This document shows positions 23,754 to 32,515 of a stretch of 64,000 nucleotides of DNA, in pieces; within the stretch, counting starts at the first letter, position 1, and each line of letters begins with the position of its first letter. Below the pieces are notes generated by a model that was not told the origin of the DNA, ran no database searches, and saw only the letters and a list, made by a program, of their open reading frames with translations. The stretch spans positions 248,001 to 312,000 of the forward strand of contig NZ_KB907789.1 of the NCBI RefSeq assembly GCF_000382205.1, written 5' to 3'. This DNA is from Dyadobacter beijingensis DSM 21582 (GTDB lineage: Bacteria > Bacteroidota > Bacteroidia > Cytophagales > Spirosomataceae). The position numbers were made by a program, and so were the translations under genes.

Positions 23754-24767
23754 ATGTCAAAGTCCAAGCTGGAATATATTTGGTTGGATGGCTACAAGCC
23801 GACCCAAAGTTTACGCAGCAAAACCAAAATTGAAAACGATTTTAGTGGAAAACTGGAAGATTGCGCAATGTGGTCGTTTGATGGCTCGTCAACTGAGCAG
23901 GCTCCCGGCGGTTCTTCCGACTGTTTGCTGAAACCGGTTTACATTATTCCTGATCCACAGCGTAAAAATGGCTACCTGGTAATGTGCGAGGTATTGAACG
24001 CTGACGGAACTGCTCACGAATCGAACGGACGTGCCACTATCGAAGACGACGATAACGACTTCTGGTTCGGATTTGAGCAAGAATACTTCCTTTGGGATAA
24101 CGAAACCAACAAACCGCTTGGCTTCCCGGCTAACGGCTACCCGGCTCCGCAAGGACCATACTACTGCTCAGTAGGCGCAGCCAATGCATTCGGTCGTGAG
24201 ATCATCGAAGAGCACCTGGATGTTTGCCTTGACGCAGGTTTGAATGTAGAAGGTATCAACGCAGAAGTTGCTGCCGGTCAATGGGAATTCCAGATCTTCG
24301 CAAAAGGTGCGAAAGAAGCTGGCGACCAGATCTGGCTCGGCCGTTACCTCCTCGAAAGAATCGGCGAGAAATATGGTGTATCTATCAACTGGCACTGCAA
24401 GCCGCTGGGCGCGCTTGACTGGAACGGCTCAGGTATGCACGCTAACTTCTCAAACGGTACTTTGAGAACTGCCGGAAGCAAAGATACTTTCGACAAAATC
24501 TGCGAAGCATTCCGTCCGGTAGTGAAAGAGCACATCGAAGTTTACGGTGCTGACAACCACCTCCGCCTGACCGGAAAGCACGAAACTGCTTCTATCCACG
24601 ATTTCAGCTACGGTGTTTCTGACCGCGGCGCTTCTATCCGTATCCCTGTTATCGTTCCTGCAAAAGGATGGAGCGGATACCTGGAAGACCGTCGTCCAAA
24701 CTCGGCTGCTGATCCTTACAAAGTGGCAGCTCGTATCATCAAGACTGTTAAATCTGCTGTTATCTAA
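23754..24767 (+). CDS. glutamine synthetase, type II (eukaryotic-like)
   Basis: A 337-residue GSII, much shorter than the usual bacterial GSI (~470). It has the beta-grasp part with LEYIWLDGYKPTQSLRSKT and MWSFDGSSTEQAPG, the active-site strand FWFGFEQEYFLWD, GPYYCSVGAANAFGR, AGQWEFQI, DWNGSGMHANFS and GKHETASIHDFSYGVSDRGASIRIP. It makes glutamine from glutamate, ammonium and ATP. Codon use is biased to CGT, TCT and GCT, unlike most neighbours, which suggests high expression. A strong terminator follows. A GSIII gene lies 720 bases downstream on the other strand. Confidence 0.93.
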   Translation: MSKSKLEYIWLDGYKPTQSLRSKTKIENDFSGKLEDCAMWSFDGSSTEQAPGGSSDCLLKPVYIIPDPQRKNGYLVMCEVLNADGTAHESNGRATIEDDDNDFWFGFEQEYFLWDNETNKPLGFPANGYPAPQGPYYCSVGAANAFGREIIEEHLDVCLDAGLNVEGINAEVAAGQWEFQIFAKGAKEAGDQIWLGRYLLERIGEKYGVSINWHCKPLGALDWNGSGMHANFSNGTLRTAGSKDTFDKICEAFRPVVKEHIEVYGADNHLRLTGKHETASIHDFSYGVSDRGASIRIPVIVPAKGWSGYLEDRRPNSAADPYKVAARIIKTVKSAVI

Positions 24768-24791
24768 TTCGCAGAAAAACATATTTTGCAG

Positions 24792-24819
24792 AACGGCCAC
24801 CTTTCGGGTGGCCGTTTTT
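24792..24819 (+). terminator. intrinsic terminator after glutamine synthetase II
   Basis: AACGGCCACC (24792-24801) pairs with GGTGGCCGTT (24807-24816) and is followed by a T-run. Confidence 0.88.
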
Positions 24820-24855
24820 GTTTATCAGGGATAACGGATGAAGTTAGGAATGCAT

Positions 24856-24884
24856 AAAAAAAGCGCCTTCGGTTAAAAGGCGCT
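24856..24884 (-). terminator. intrinsic terminator after the 24906 gene (minus strand)
   Basis: On the minus strand GAGCGCCTT and AAGGCGCT form a stem with a short loop followed by a seven-base T-run (A-run at 24856-24862 on the plus strand). It would end the GSIII-acidic protein transcript. Confidence 0.85.
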
Positions 24885-24905
24885 CTCTATCAAGTTGCAC
24901 GCGGA

Positions 24906-25457
24906 TCAATCTTCGTCTTCGCTGCCGGTGAACGAGTAAAGCGTCGGGTCGAGCTCCACAGTTCCTGCGTTAAATGCTTTGACAAAGTCGGCGATAATCT
25001 TGTCGTTGATCTCCGTTTTGTTCAGGCCCACTTCCAGCCCTACACCGTATTCAAACTGGTCGTCGACTTCGACATGCTCGCGAACGGTGATCTCCTCTCC
25101 TTCTTCGATTTCCTCGATAAATTCGGTCAGCAATAGTTCCGCCTCATCCTCCTGTTCGTCGCTGATCTTATAGTTCGCCGGGCGCTCGTCAGGGGAAATA
25201 TAGTTCGGCATCTCCTTCTTGAGCCTTTCCAGCGCTTCGTCATACACGAGCGTGGAGTGGTGCAGGCGCAAGGTAAAGATCAATGCGTCATAGATCACCT
25301 CCTGGTCTTTGTATGTTCCAACAAATTGGATGTGAGCATGTTCGTTGTTATCGTCGTCGTCTTCGAACTCGTCCTCTACATAGATAAAGTTCGAATTTTC
25401 GGCCTCACATTCGGCTTTGAGTTGCGCGATTTCTTCTGGATCAAATCCGGGATTCAT
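24906..25457 (-). CDS. acidic protein of unknown function downstream of GSIII
   Basis: About 183 residues from the ATG at 25457; upstream in-frame TTG codons are unlikely starts. The protein is very acidic, with runs such as EFEDDDDNNEH near the start and EEIEEGEEI in the second half, and ends in a GSEDED tail. No signal peptide, membrane segment or known domain was recognised. It is 29 bases downstream of GSIII in the same direction and before a shared terminator, so it may be co-expressed with it; any role in GSIII activity is speculation. Confidence 0.65.
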   Translation of the reverse strand: MNPGFDPEEIAQLKAECEAENSNFIYVEDEFEDDDDNNEHAHIQFVGTYKDQEVIYDALIFTLRLHHSTLVYDEALERLKKEMPNYISPDERPANYKISDEQEDEAELLLTEFIEEIEEGEEITVREHVEVDDQFEYGVGLEVGLNKTEINDKIIADFVKAFNAGTVELDPTLYSFTGSEDED

Positions 25458-25486
25458 AATCTGTGTTGTTGGTTTCAATTGCAAAA

Positions 25487-27673
25487 CTACTCCAAAAATA
25501 GCATTTCACGGTACTTTGCCAGCGGCCAGTCTTCGTCGTCGATCAACAATTCGAGCTTATCGACATGGTAACGGATCTCGTCAAAAAAGCCTTTCACTTC
25601 TGAACCATAGCATTTAGCCCGTTCGAACAGGTCTTCGATATTGTTGGCCTTCTTGCGGCTTTCGGTCATTTCATGCACGAGTTTCTTGATCACCACCACG
25701 TGCGAGGAAATATCGCGGATAATCTCCTTGATCGGCTCGGCCTCGGCGAGCATTTCGAGGTCGGTGAGCGAGCGGGCGGTCTGCGCGAGTTTGAACTGGT
25801 ATTTCACCACTGTGGACACAATGTGGTTCAATGCCAGATCGCCGATCACCCGAGATTCGATCTGCAATTTCTTCACATAATTTTCCAGCTCGATCTCGTA
25901 GCGCGCATGCAGCTCGCGTGAGCTCAGCACGCCCGTGCGTTCGAAAACGGCAACCGTTTTGTCGGTTTTGTAGGCATATAATGCATCGAAAGTCTCGCGG
26001 ATATTGCTCAAACCCCGGCTTGCGGCTTCGGCGATCCATTCTTCCGAATAACCGTTTCCTTCAAATAATATGTTTTTGGATTCGAGGAAATAGCGTTTCA
26101 GGATTTCCACCGTCGCTACTTTCTTCTCTTCGCCCGCCGCCAGGCGCTCGTCCATTTCACGTTTGAAATCCAGCAGTTGATTGGCGACGATCGTATTGAG
26201 AATGATCATCGGCGAAGCGCTGTTCTGCGAGCTTCCCACGGCGCGGTATTCGAATTTATTTCCCGTAAAACAGAACGGCGACGTGCGGTTACGGTCGGTA
26301 TTGTCGCGTTGAAGGTTCGGAATGCGGGTAATGCCGAGTTTGTAATAGAAGTTCTCCCCTTTTTCAAGTGTAATCTCTCCCTTGTTAACGAGTTCTTCCA
26401 GCATAGAAGTAAGCTCGCCGCCGAGAAACACCGAAACGATCGAGGGAGGAGCCTCGTTCGCACCCAGGCGGTGCTCGTTACCGGCCGACGAAATGGACGC
26501 ACGCAGCAAATCGGCATGATCGTGCACGGCCTTCACGACATTCATCAGGAACGTGAGGAAGCGCAGGTTTTCCTTCGGTTTCGAGGTCGGCGCGAGCAGG
26601 TTAATGCCCGTATCGGTCGAAAGCGACCAGTTATTATGCTTGCCGCTGCCGTTAATGCCGGCAAAGGGCTTCTCGTGGAAGAGTACCTGGAAATTGTGCT
26701 TGTCACCCATCTTTTGCATAAGGTCCATCAGCAATGCATTATGGTCGATGGCGAGGTTCACCTCTTCAAAAGTAGGCGCGCATTCGAACTGACCCGGCGC
26801 CACTTCATTATGCCGCGTCCGCACGGGAATACCGAGTTTCAATGCTTCAAATTCGAAATCCACCATAAATGCGTTCACACGGGGCGAAATCGAACCGAAA
26901 TAATGGTCGTCGAGCTGCTGTCCGCGGGCGGGATTATGCCCGAAAACGGTCCGGCCGGCCATGAGCAAATCGGGACGGGCGTAGTACAATGCCTTATCGA
27001 CCAAAAAGTACTCCTGCTCGATACCGAGCGTGGGCGTAACTTTGGAGACGTCGCGGTTGAAAAACTGGCAGACGCCCGTCGCGGCCTTGTCGAGCATCAC
27101 GAGCGAGCGCAACAGCGGCGCCTTGTAATCCAGCGCCTCGCCATTGTAGGAAATGAATACCGAAGGGATACACAGGGTCTTTCCGCCTGCGCCATTGTCC
27201 ATCAGGAACGCCGGCGAGCTCGGGTCCCAGCCCGTATAGCCCCGCGCCTCGAAGGTCGCCCGCAGGCCTCCGCTCGGGAATGAAGATGCATCCGGCTCCT
27301 GCTGTACCAACGCGCTGCCCTTGAACTTCTCGACAGCCTTGCCGTCGATCGTCAGGTCGAAGAAAGAATCATGCTTTTCAGCGGTGGTACCCGTCAGCGG
27401 CTGGAACCAGTGCGTGTAGTGGGTCGCACCTTTGGAAATGGCCCAGGACTTCATCGCGGCCGCCACTTCTTCTGCCACCTCCCGGTCGATCGTCGAGCCG
27501 GAGCGGATGGCGTTGGAAATCTTGCTGTATGCCTCTGCGGAAAGCAGGGTCTTCATCACATCATCACTGAATGTATTGCTGCCGTAAAGGTCGGCTACTT
27601 TTTCTGTGGGAGGGGTCAAAACAGGAGAGACACGGCCCTGCGCGATCTCAAAAGCTTTGGAACGAAACGTCAT
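25487..27673 (-). CDS. glnN: glutamine synthetase, type III
   Basis: A 728-residue GSIII, the large form typical of Bacteroidota and cyanobacteria. N-terminal GSIII region includes THYTHWFQPLTGTTAEKHDSF and FPSGGLRATFEARGYT; the active-site strands are PTLGIEQEYFLVD, APGQFECAP, GINGSGKHNNWSLST and NRTSPFCFTGNKFEYRAVGSS; the C-terminal ~200 residues are helical. It assimilates ammonium like the unrelated-sized GSII nearby. A consensus promoter lies 28 bases upstream. An acidic protein follows in the same transcript. Confidence 0.95.
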   Translation of the reverse strand: MTFRSKAFEIAQGRVSPVLTPPTEKVADLYGSNTFSDDVMKTLLSAEAYSKISNAIRSGSTIDREVAEEVAAAMKSWAISKGATHYTHWFQPLTGTTAEKHDSFFDLTIDGKAVEKFKGSALVQQEPDASSFPSGGLRATFEARGYTGWDPSSPAFLMDNGAGGKTLCIPSVFISYNGEALDYKAPLLRSLVMLDKAATGVCQFFNRDVSKVTPTLGIEQEYFLVDKALYYARPDLLMAGRTVFGHNPARGQQLDDHYFGSISPRVNAFMVDFEFEALKLGIPVRTRHNEVAPGQFECAPTFEEVNLAIDHNALLMDLMQKMGDKHNFQVLFHEKPFAGINGSGKHNNWSLSTDTGINLLAPTSKPKENLRFLTFLMNVVKAVHDHADLLRASISSAGNEHRLGANEAPPSIVSVFLGGELTSMLEELVNKGEITLEKGENFYYKLGITRIPNLQRDNTDRNRTSPFCFTGNKFEYRAVGSSQNSASPMIILNTIVANQLLDFKREMDERLAAGEEKKVATVEILKRYFLESKNILFEGNGYSEEWIAEAASRGLSNIRETFDALYAYKTDKTVAVFERTGVLSSRELHARYEIELENYVKKLQIESRVIGDLALNHIVSTVVKYQFKLAQTARSLTDLEMLAEAEPIKEIIRDISSHVVVIKKLVHEMTESRKKANNIEDLFERAKCYGSEVKGFFDEIRYHVDKLELLIDDEDWPLAKYREMLFLE

Positions 27674-27701
27674 GTATTTATTGATTTATATTAATTCTCC
27701 C

Positions 27702-27734
27702 CAAAATTATTTATTTACCGATAGGAACCACAAA
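27702..27734 (-). promoter_or_regulatory. Bacteroidota-type promoter of glnN
   Basis: Read on the minus strand: TTTG (27734-27731), 21 bases, then TAATTTTG (27709-27702), a full match to TAnnTTTG. The spacing is slightly long but within the accepted range. The leader to the ATG at 27673 is short. Confidence 0.65.
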
Positions 27735-27821
27735 TCGCGCGTACATTTTCACATTAGCTGCCCATCGGTTACCACAGGTTAGCGCATTTTTCAGAACTTT
27801 GCAAATTGTTTACAGACACCA

Positions 27822-29657
27822 ATGCGTAAGAGACTTGAATTTATAGCCTTGTACGGGCTTGCCTGGGTCGTTATCTTCCAGTTTTTCCGTATCATTTTCC
27901 TGGCATATCATTATAAAAAAGCGCTGGAACTCCCTCCTTCCCTGTGGGTTGCGAGCGCCGGCCACGGCCTGGCGATGGACATTTCCTTCGCGGCGTATAT
28001 CCTGGGCGTTCCTACCTTGTTAATGATGTTCACCGGCCAGCGGTGGGACTGGTACCGCAAAACGCTTACCATTTACTCCGCGATCGTCGCCGGCCTGATC
28101 ACATTGCTGACGGTCATCGACCTCGAACTGTTCCGCGCGTGGGGTTTCCGCATCGACGCCACCTCGCTGCATTACCTCGAAACGCCCGCCGAAGCATTCG
28201 CTTCCATGGGCGCGGCGCCGGTGTTTCCATTACTGCTGCTGCTTTTCGCCCTGATTTTCCTCGTTAACCGCATTTTGCAGACTATTGTCCGGCGTACCAT
28301 CGGTGCATTCCGGCGGTCGCCGCATTGGTACACCATTCCTACCTTTCTGCTGATCGCCGGCAGCCTCATCATCCCCATTCGCGGCGGGTTCCAGCTGGCG
28401 CCGATGAACGAGAGTGCGGTGTTTTTCAGTGATAAAAGTTTTGCCAATTACGCAGCCGTGAATGTACCGTGGAACTACATGCGCTCGCTTTTGAATCAAA
28501 GTTATTCTGATGAAAACCCGTTCAAATACGCCGAAGATGCGGAAGCGCAGCAAACTGTCGCAAACCTTTACAAACGCGCCGGTGCAACCGAACAGGTCGT
28601 CGACACGACGGGCAAAAAGAACGTACTGGTGATCATTTGGGAAAGCTTCACGGCCAAGGCCGTCGGATCGCTAGGCGGACTAAAAGGCATTACCCCGCAA
28701 TTTGACCAGATCTCCAAGCAAGGGCTGCTATTTACCAATATGTACGCCAGCGGCAACCGCAGCGACAAGGGTATGGTCGCGATCCTGAGCGGCTATCCGG
28801 CGCAACCTACCACGTCCATTATTAAAATACCCAAAAAAACAGCGTCATTGCCCTCGTTGCCGACCATTTTCCGTGAGCGCGGCTGGACAACCTCCTTTTA
28901 TTATGGTGGTGAAACGGAATTCGCGAATATGAAATCGTATTTCCTGCAACAGGGTTTCGACCGCATTGTGGATATCAATGATTTCGATTCGAAGGATATG
29001 AATTCCAAATGGGGCGCACATGACCATGTCGTGTTCAACCGGCTCCTGAATGACCTGGATAAGGAAAAGGAGCCGTTTTTCTCGACCATGTTCACGCTTA
29101 GCAGCCACGAGCCGTTCGAAGTGCCAGTGAAAACGGTAGTTCCTGGCAACGACCCGGAGCATTTATTCCTGAACGCATTACATTATACCGACGAATCGCT
29201 CGGCGCATTTCTCCGTGACGCCCAGGCGAAACCCTGGTGGAAAAATACGCTCGTTGTCATTATTGCCGACCACGGCCACCCGATGCCCGAAACGCGGAAA
29301 GACAAGCCTTCGGAGTTCCATATCCCGATGCTCTGGCTCGGCGGCGCATTGCAGGCAGCCCCTGCGCGGGTGGATACGCTCGCGTCGCAAACCGACCTGG
29401 CAGCCACGCTTTTGAACCAAATGCGCCTCCCGTCCGGAACTTTTGCGTGGAGTAACGACATTTTCAAAGCAGGCCGCAGCGATTTCGCCTATTTCGCATT
29501 CAATAACGGCCTCGGCTGGATGCGCCCAGGCGGGTTTATCGTCCGGGACAACATCGGAGGCAATATCACGGAAAAAAACGGCGCTTTACCCGGGCAGGAA
29601 GAAAAGCTCGGCAAGGCTTACCTGCAATCTTCTTTCGGAGATTATTTAAAGCGTTGA
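27822..29657 (+). CDS. LTA synthase family protein (membrane sulfatase-fold)
   Basis: A 611-residue protein with five N-terminal membrane helices (to about residue 190) and a large exported alkaline-phosphatase/sulfatase-fold domain. Catalytic-site stretches are NVLVIIWESFTAKAVG (metal Glu), NMYASGNRSDKGMVAILSGYP (nucleophile region, Ser where many family members have Thr), KWGAHDHVVFN and VVIIADHGHPMP (Asp/His). Relatives transfer phosphoglycerol or phosphoethanolamine to envelope glycans. Bacteroidota have no lipoteichoic acid, so a glycolipid, LPS or capsule target is more likely. Confidence 0.85.
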   Translation: MRKRLEFIALYGLAWVVIFQFFRIIFLAYHYKKALELPPSLWVASAGHGLAMDISFAAYILGVPTLLMMFTGQRWDWYRKTLTIYSAIVAGLITLLTVIDLELFRAWGFRIDATSLHYLETPAEAFASMGAAPVFPLLLLLFALIFLVNRILQTIVRRTIGAFRRSPHWYTIPTFLLIAGSLIIPIRGGFQLAPMNESAVFFSDKSFANYAAVNVPWNYMRSLLNQSYSDENPFKYAEDAEAQQTVANLYKRAGATEQVVDTTGKKNVLVIIWESFTAKAVGSLGGLKGITPQFDQISKQGLLFTNMYASGNRSDKGMVAILSGYPAQPTTSIIKIPKKTASLPSLPTIFRERGWTTSFYYGGETEFANMKSYFLQQGFDRIVDINDFDSKDMNSKWGAHDHVVFNRLLNDLDKEKEPFFSTMFTLSSHEPFEVPVKTVVPGNDPEHLFLNALHYTDESLGAFLRDAQAKPWWKNTLVVIIADHGHPMPETRKDKPSEFHIPMLWLGGALQAAPARVDTLASQTDLAATLLNQMRLPSGTFAWSNDIFKAGRSDFAYFAFNNGLGWMRPGGFIVRDNIGGNITEKNGALPGQEEKLGKAYLQSSFGDYLKR

Positions 29658-29668
29658 TAATAAAGGTG

Positions 29669-29676
29669 TAATTTTG
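29669..29676 (+). promoter_or_regulatory. possible Bacteroidota -7 element before mtaB
   Basis: TAATTTTG matches TAnnTTTG and lies 17 bases before the mtaB start codon. The -33 TTTG is not at the expected distance. Confidence 0.3.
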
Positions 29677-29693
29677 CAGGATATTTAATAACA

Positions 29694-31022
29694 ATGAAAA
29701 AAGTCGCTTTTTATACATTAGGGTGCAAGCTGAATTACTCTGAAAGCTCTTCGATCGGACGGATGTTCGAGGATAAGGGTTATACCAAGGTAGAGTTCAA
29801 CGAAAACCCGGATATTTTTATCATCAACACCTGCTCGGTGACCGAGAACGCGGACAAGAAATGCCGCAAAATCGTGCGCGAGGCCCAGAAGATCAATGCG
29901 GACGGTTACGTCGCCATTATCGGCTGCTATGCCCAGTTGAAACCCAAAGAAATTTCGGAAATCCCCGGTGTGGACGCCGTGTTGGGCGCCGCCGAGAAAT
30001 TCCGGTTGGTGGAACTCATCGATACCTTCGAAAAAGCGCCGTCCGGGCAGCCGGCGCAGGTAATCGCTTCTACCATCGACAATGCCGTCGAATACCATAC
30101 CTCCTACTCGCTCAACGACCGCACGCGCACGTTCCTGAAAGTGCAGGACGGGTGCGACTACCCGTGCGCGTACTGCACGATCCCGCTCGCACGCGGGAAG
30201 AGCCGGTCGGATAGTATCGAAAACATCGTGAAAGCCGCCCGTGACATTGCGGCGCGGGACGTGAAGGAAATCGTGCTGACAGGCGTCAATATCGGTGATT
30301 TCGGGTTGCGCAACGGCGTGCGCGAAGAAACATTTCTCGACCTCGTGAAAGCATTGGACGAAGTCGAGGGCATCGAACGTTTCCGCATTTCTTCCATCGA
30401 GCCCAACCTGCTCACCGACGAGATCATCGAATTCGTGGCGCAGTCCAAACGCTTCGCCCCGCATTTCCATATTCCGCTGCAATCGGGTTCCAATAAAGTC
30501 CTGGGCCTGATGAAGCGCCGCTACAAACGTGAATTGTACACAGAACGCGTCGCGAAGATCAAATCGCTCATGCCGGACTGCTGCATTGGTGTGGACGTGA
30601 TCGTGGGCCACCCCGGCGAGACGAAGGAGCTGTTTGAAGAAACTTACCGCTTCCTTAACGAGCTGGATATTTCTTACCTGCACGTATTCACCTATTCGGA
30701 ACGCGAAAATACGGCTGCATTGGCCATTCGTCCGATCGTCAACAAAGGAGAACGCGCCGAACGCTCCAAAATGCTGCACATACTTTCTGACAAAAAGAAA
30801 AGGTTCTTCTACCAAAGCCAGATCGGCAAGGAAGGGAAGGTATTATTTGAAGACGAGGTGCAGAACGGACAGATGCTCGGCTTTACCGGCAACTACGTGC
30901 GCGTGGCTGTGAAATATGATCCGCTGCTGATCAATGAGACCAAGGAGGTGCGGTATGATCACATCAATCCCGAGAATCTCATGGAAGTTACCGAGATCCA
31001 GGAAGAAATTTTGATCCACTAG
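29694..31022 (+). CDS. mtaB: tRNA (N6-L-threonylcarbamoyladenosine(37)-C2)-methylthiotransferase
   Basis: A 442-residue radical-SAM methylthiotransferase that converts t6A37 to ms2t6A in tRNAs reading ANN codons. The N-terminal UPF0004 domain carries TLGCKLN, NTCSVTENADKKCR and IIGCYAQ (three Cys of one cluster); the radical-SAM motif is QDGCDYPCAYCTIP (CxxxCxxC); a TRAM-like C-terminus follows. The TLGCKLNY start is typical of the MtaB rather than MiaB subgroup. A terminator lies downstream. Confidence 0.92.
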   Translation: MKKVAFYTLGCKLNYSESSSIGRMFEDKGYTKVEFNENPDIFIINTCSVTENADKKCRKIVREAQKINADGYVAIIGCYAQLKPKEISEIPGVDAVLGAAEKFRLVELIDTFEKAPSGQPAQVIASTIDNAVEYHTSYSLNDRTRTFLKVQDGCDYPCAYCTIPLARGKSRSDSIENIVKAARDIAARDVKEIVLTGVNIGDFGLRNGVREETFLDLVKALDEVEGIERFRISSIEPNLLTDEIIEFVAQSKRFAPHFHIPLQSGSNKVLGLMKRRYKRELYTERVAKIKSLMPDCCIGVDVIVGHPGETKELFEETYRFLNELDISYLHVFTYSERENTAALAIRPIVNKGERAERSKMLHILSDKKKRFFYQSQIGKEGKVLFEDEVQNGQMLGFTGNYVRVAVKYDPLLINETKEVRYDHINPENLMEVTEIQEEILIH

Positions 31023-31082
31023 ATTCAATTTTAATCTATTACAGTCGACTTAACTCGACGGCTAGAAGGACTAGCGCCTAAA

Positions 31083-31120
31083 AAAAAGAAGCCCGGCCAA
31101 TATGGCCGGGCTTCTTTTTT
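31083..31120. terminator. bidirectional terminator between mtaB and amt
   Basis: AAGAAGCCCGGCC and GGCCGGGCTTCTT form a long perfect stem around AATAT, with A-run on the left and T-run on the right, so it works in both directions between the convergent genes. Confidence 0.93.
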
Positions 31121-31136
31121 ATTCTTCTAGTTTAGA

Positions 31137-32456
31137 TTAAGCCTCTACAAGGAATTCATCGTGCTGGCTGATATCCAGACCTGCTTTCTCATCCGATTCA
31201 GATACGCGGAGTGGAAGAATGAGGTCAGTGATTTTCAGCAATGCGAACGAACCAGCGAATGCGAATACTGATACGCCTACGAGTGCGATTACGTGGTTGA
31301 TGAACAGCTTAGTTTCGCCGAATGCCAGACCTTGGTCTACTACCAGTGAGTTAACACCGCTGGTTGCGAAGATACCGGTCATGAGCATACCTACCATACC
31401 ACCTACGCCGTGGCAAGGGAATACATCGAGTGTATCGTCCAATGTCGAACGTGTACGCAGGTGAGCGATGTAGTTAGATGTGATCGCAGCCACAGTACCG
31501 ATGAAAAGAGATGCAGGAACCGTTACGAAACCGGCAGCAGGTGTGATAGCCACGAGACCCACTACGGCACCGATACAGAAACCAAGCGCAGATACCTTCT
31601 TACCTCTTGCGGCGTCGAAAAGAACCCAGGCCAAACCAGCAGCACCTGCTGCGGTGTTGGTAGTAGCGAAGGCTGAAACCGCCAATGGAGAAGCTGTCAG
31701 GGCAGAACCGGCGTTGAAACCGAACCATCCGAACCACAGCAAACCTGTTCCCAACAATACGAATGGGATGTTTGCAGGAGGAAGTACGTGGTCTTCGAGG
31801 AGCGATTTGCGACGTTTCAGGTACAATGCACCTGCAAATGCAGCCCAACCAGCAGACATGTGAACAACAGTACCGCCAGCAAAGTCAAGCACACCCATTT
31901 TGAAAAGGATGCCATCTGCATGCCAGGTCATGTGAGCCAATGGCGAGTAGATGAAAACACAGAACAGGATAATGAAAAGAACGTAAGAGCGGAAGTTGAT
32001 ACGCTCAGCCATCGAGCCAGTTACGAGCGCAGGAGTGATTACCGCGAACTTCAACTGGAACATTGCAAACAATGCGAAAGGAATAGTGCCCCAAACCGGA
32101 CCGTCCAATACGCCTTTGAACATGAAGTGCGTAGTAGGGTTACCGACGAAGCCGCCAATATCCTCACCAAATGCAAGGCTGAAACCGAAAACTACCCACA
32201 CCACACTGATTACTCCCATCGCGATGAAGCTCTGGAGCATTGTGGAAATGACGTTTTTGGTGTTGACCATTCCCCCGTAGAAGTAAGCCAGACCAGGAGT
32301 CATGAGCAATACCAGCGCGGCTGATACGAGCATCCACGCAGTGTCGCCCGAATTGATGCCCTCCGTCACGATCTGTGTCGGAACATTGGGGACGAAGGCA
32401 CCGAGGATGCTGATTACCAGGAGAATAATCAGTGGGATAAAATTACGTTTTTCCAT
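31137..32456 (-). CDS. amt: ammonium transporter
   Basis: A 439-residue Amt protein with about eleven membrane helices. Diagnostic stretches are DTAWMLVSAALVLLMTPGLA, FYGGMVNTKN, MAERINFRSY, DFAGGTVVHMSAGWAAF (first pore His) and CHGVGGMVGMLMTGIFA (second His region). It moves ammonium/ammonia into the cell for the two glutamine synthetases nearby. No P-II (glnK) gene is adjacent; instead it follows a porin gene by 59 bases. Codons are of the highly expressed type, as in the GSII gene. Confidence 0.95.
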   Translation of the reverse strand: MEKRNFIPLIILLVISILGAFVPNVPTQIVTEGINSGDTAWMLVSAALVLLMTPGLAYFYGGMVNTKNVISTMLQSFIAMGVISVVWVVFGFSLAFGEDIGGFVGNPTTHFMFKGVLDGPVWGTIPFALFAMFQLKFAVITPALVTGSMAERINFRSYVLFIILFCVFIYSPLAHMTWHADGILFKMGVLDFAGGTVVHMSAGWAAFAGALYLKRRKSLLEDHVLPPANIPFVLLGTGLLWFGWFGFNAGSALTASPLAVSAFATTNTAAGAAGLAWVLFDAARGKKVSALGFCIGAVVGLVAITPAAGFVTVPASLFIGTVAAITSNYIAHLRTRSTLDDTLDVFPCHGVGGMVGMLMTGIFATSGVNSLVVDQGLAFGETKLFINHVIALVGVSVFAFAGSFALLKITDLILPLRVSESDEKAGLDISQHDEFLVEA

Positions 32457-32515
32457 TGTAGTAAATTATTGTTTGTATTAGATTAAGAAGGTATTCGTGT
32501 GAATTGCACTGATTG

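Noticed and set aside
26177..27283. A 368-codon plus-strand frame opposite glutamine synthetase III
   Set aside because: It is antisense to a clearly conserved enzyme and shows no domain, signal or upstream start context.
29718..30815. A 365-codon minus-strand frame opposite mtaB
   Set aside because: It is antisense to a gene with intact radical-SAM motifs, and its composition is of the antisense type.
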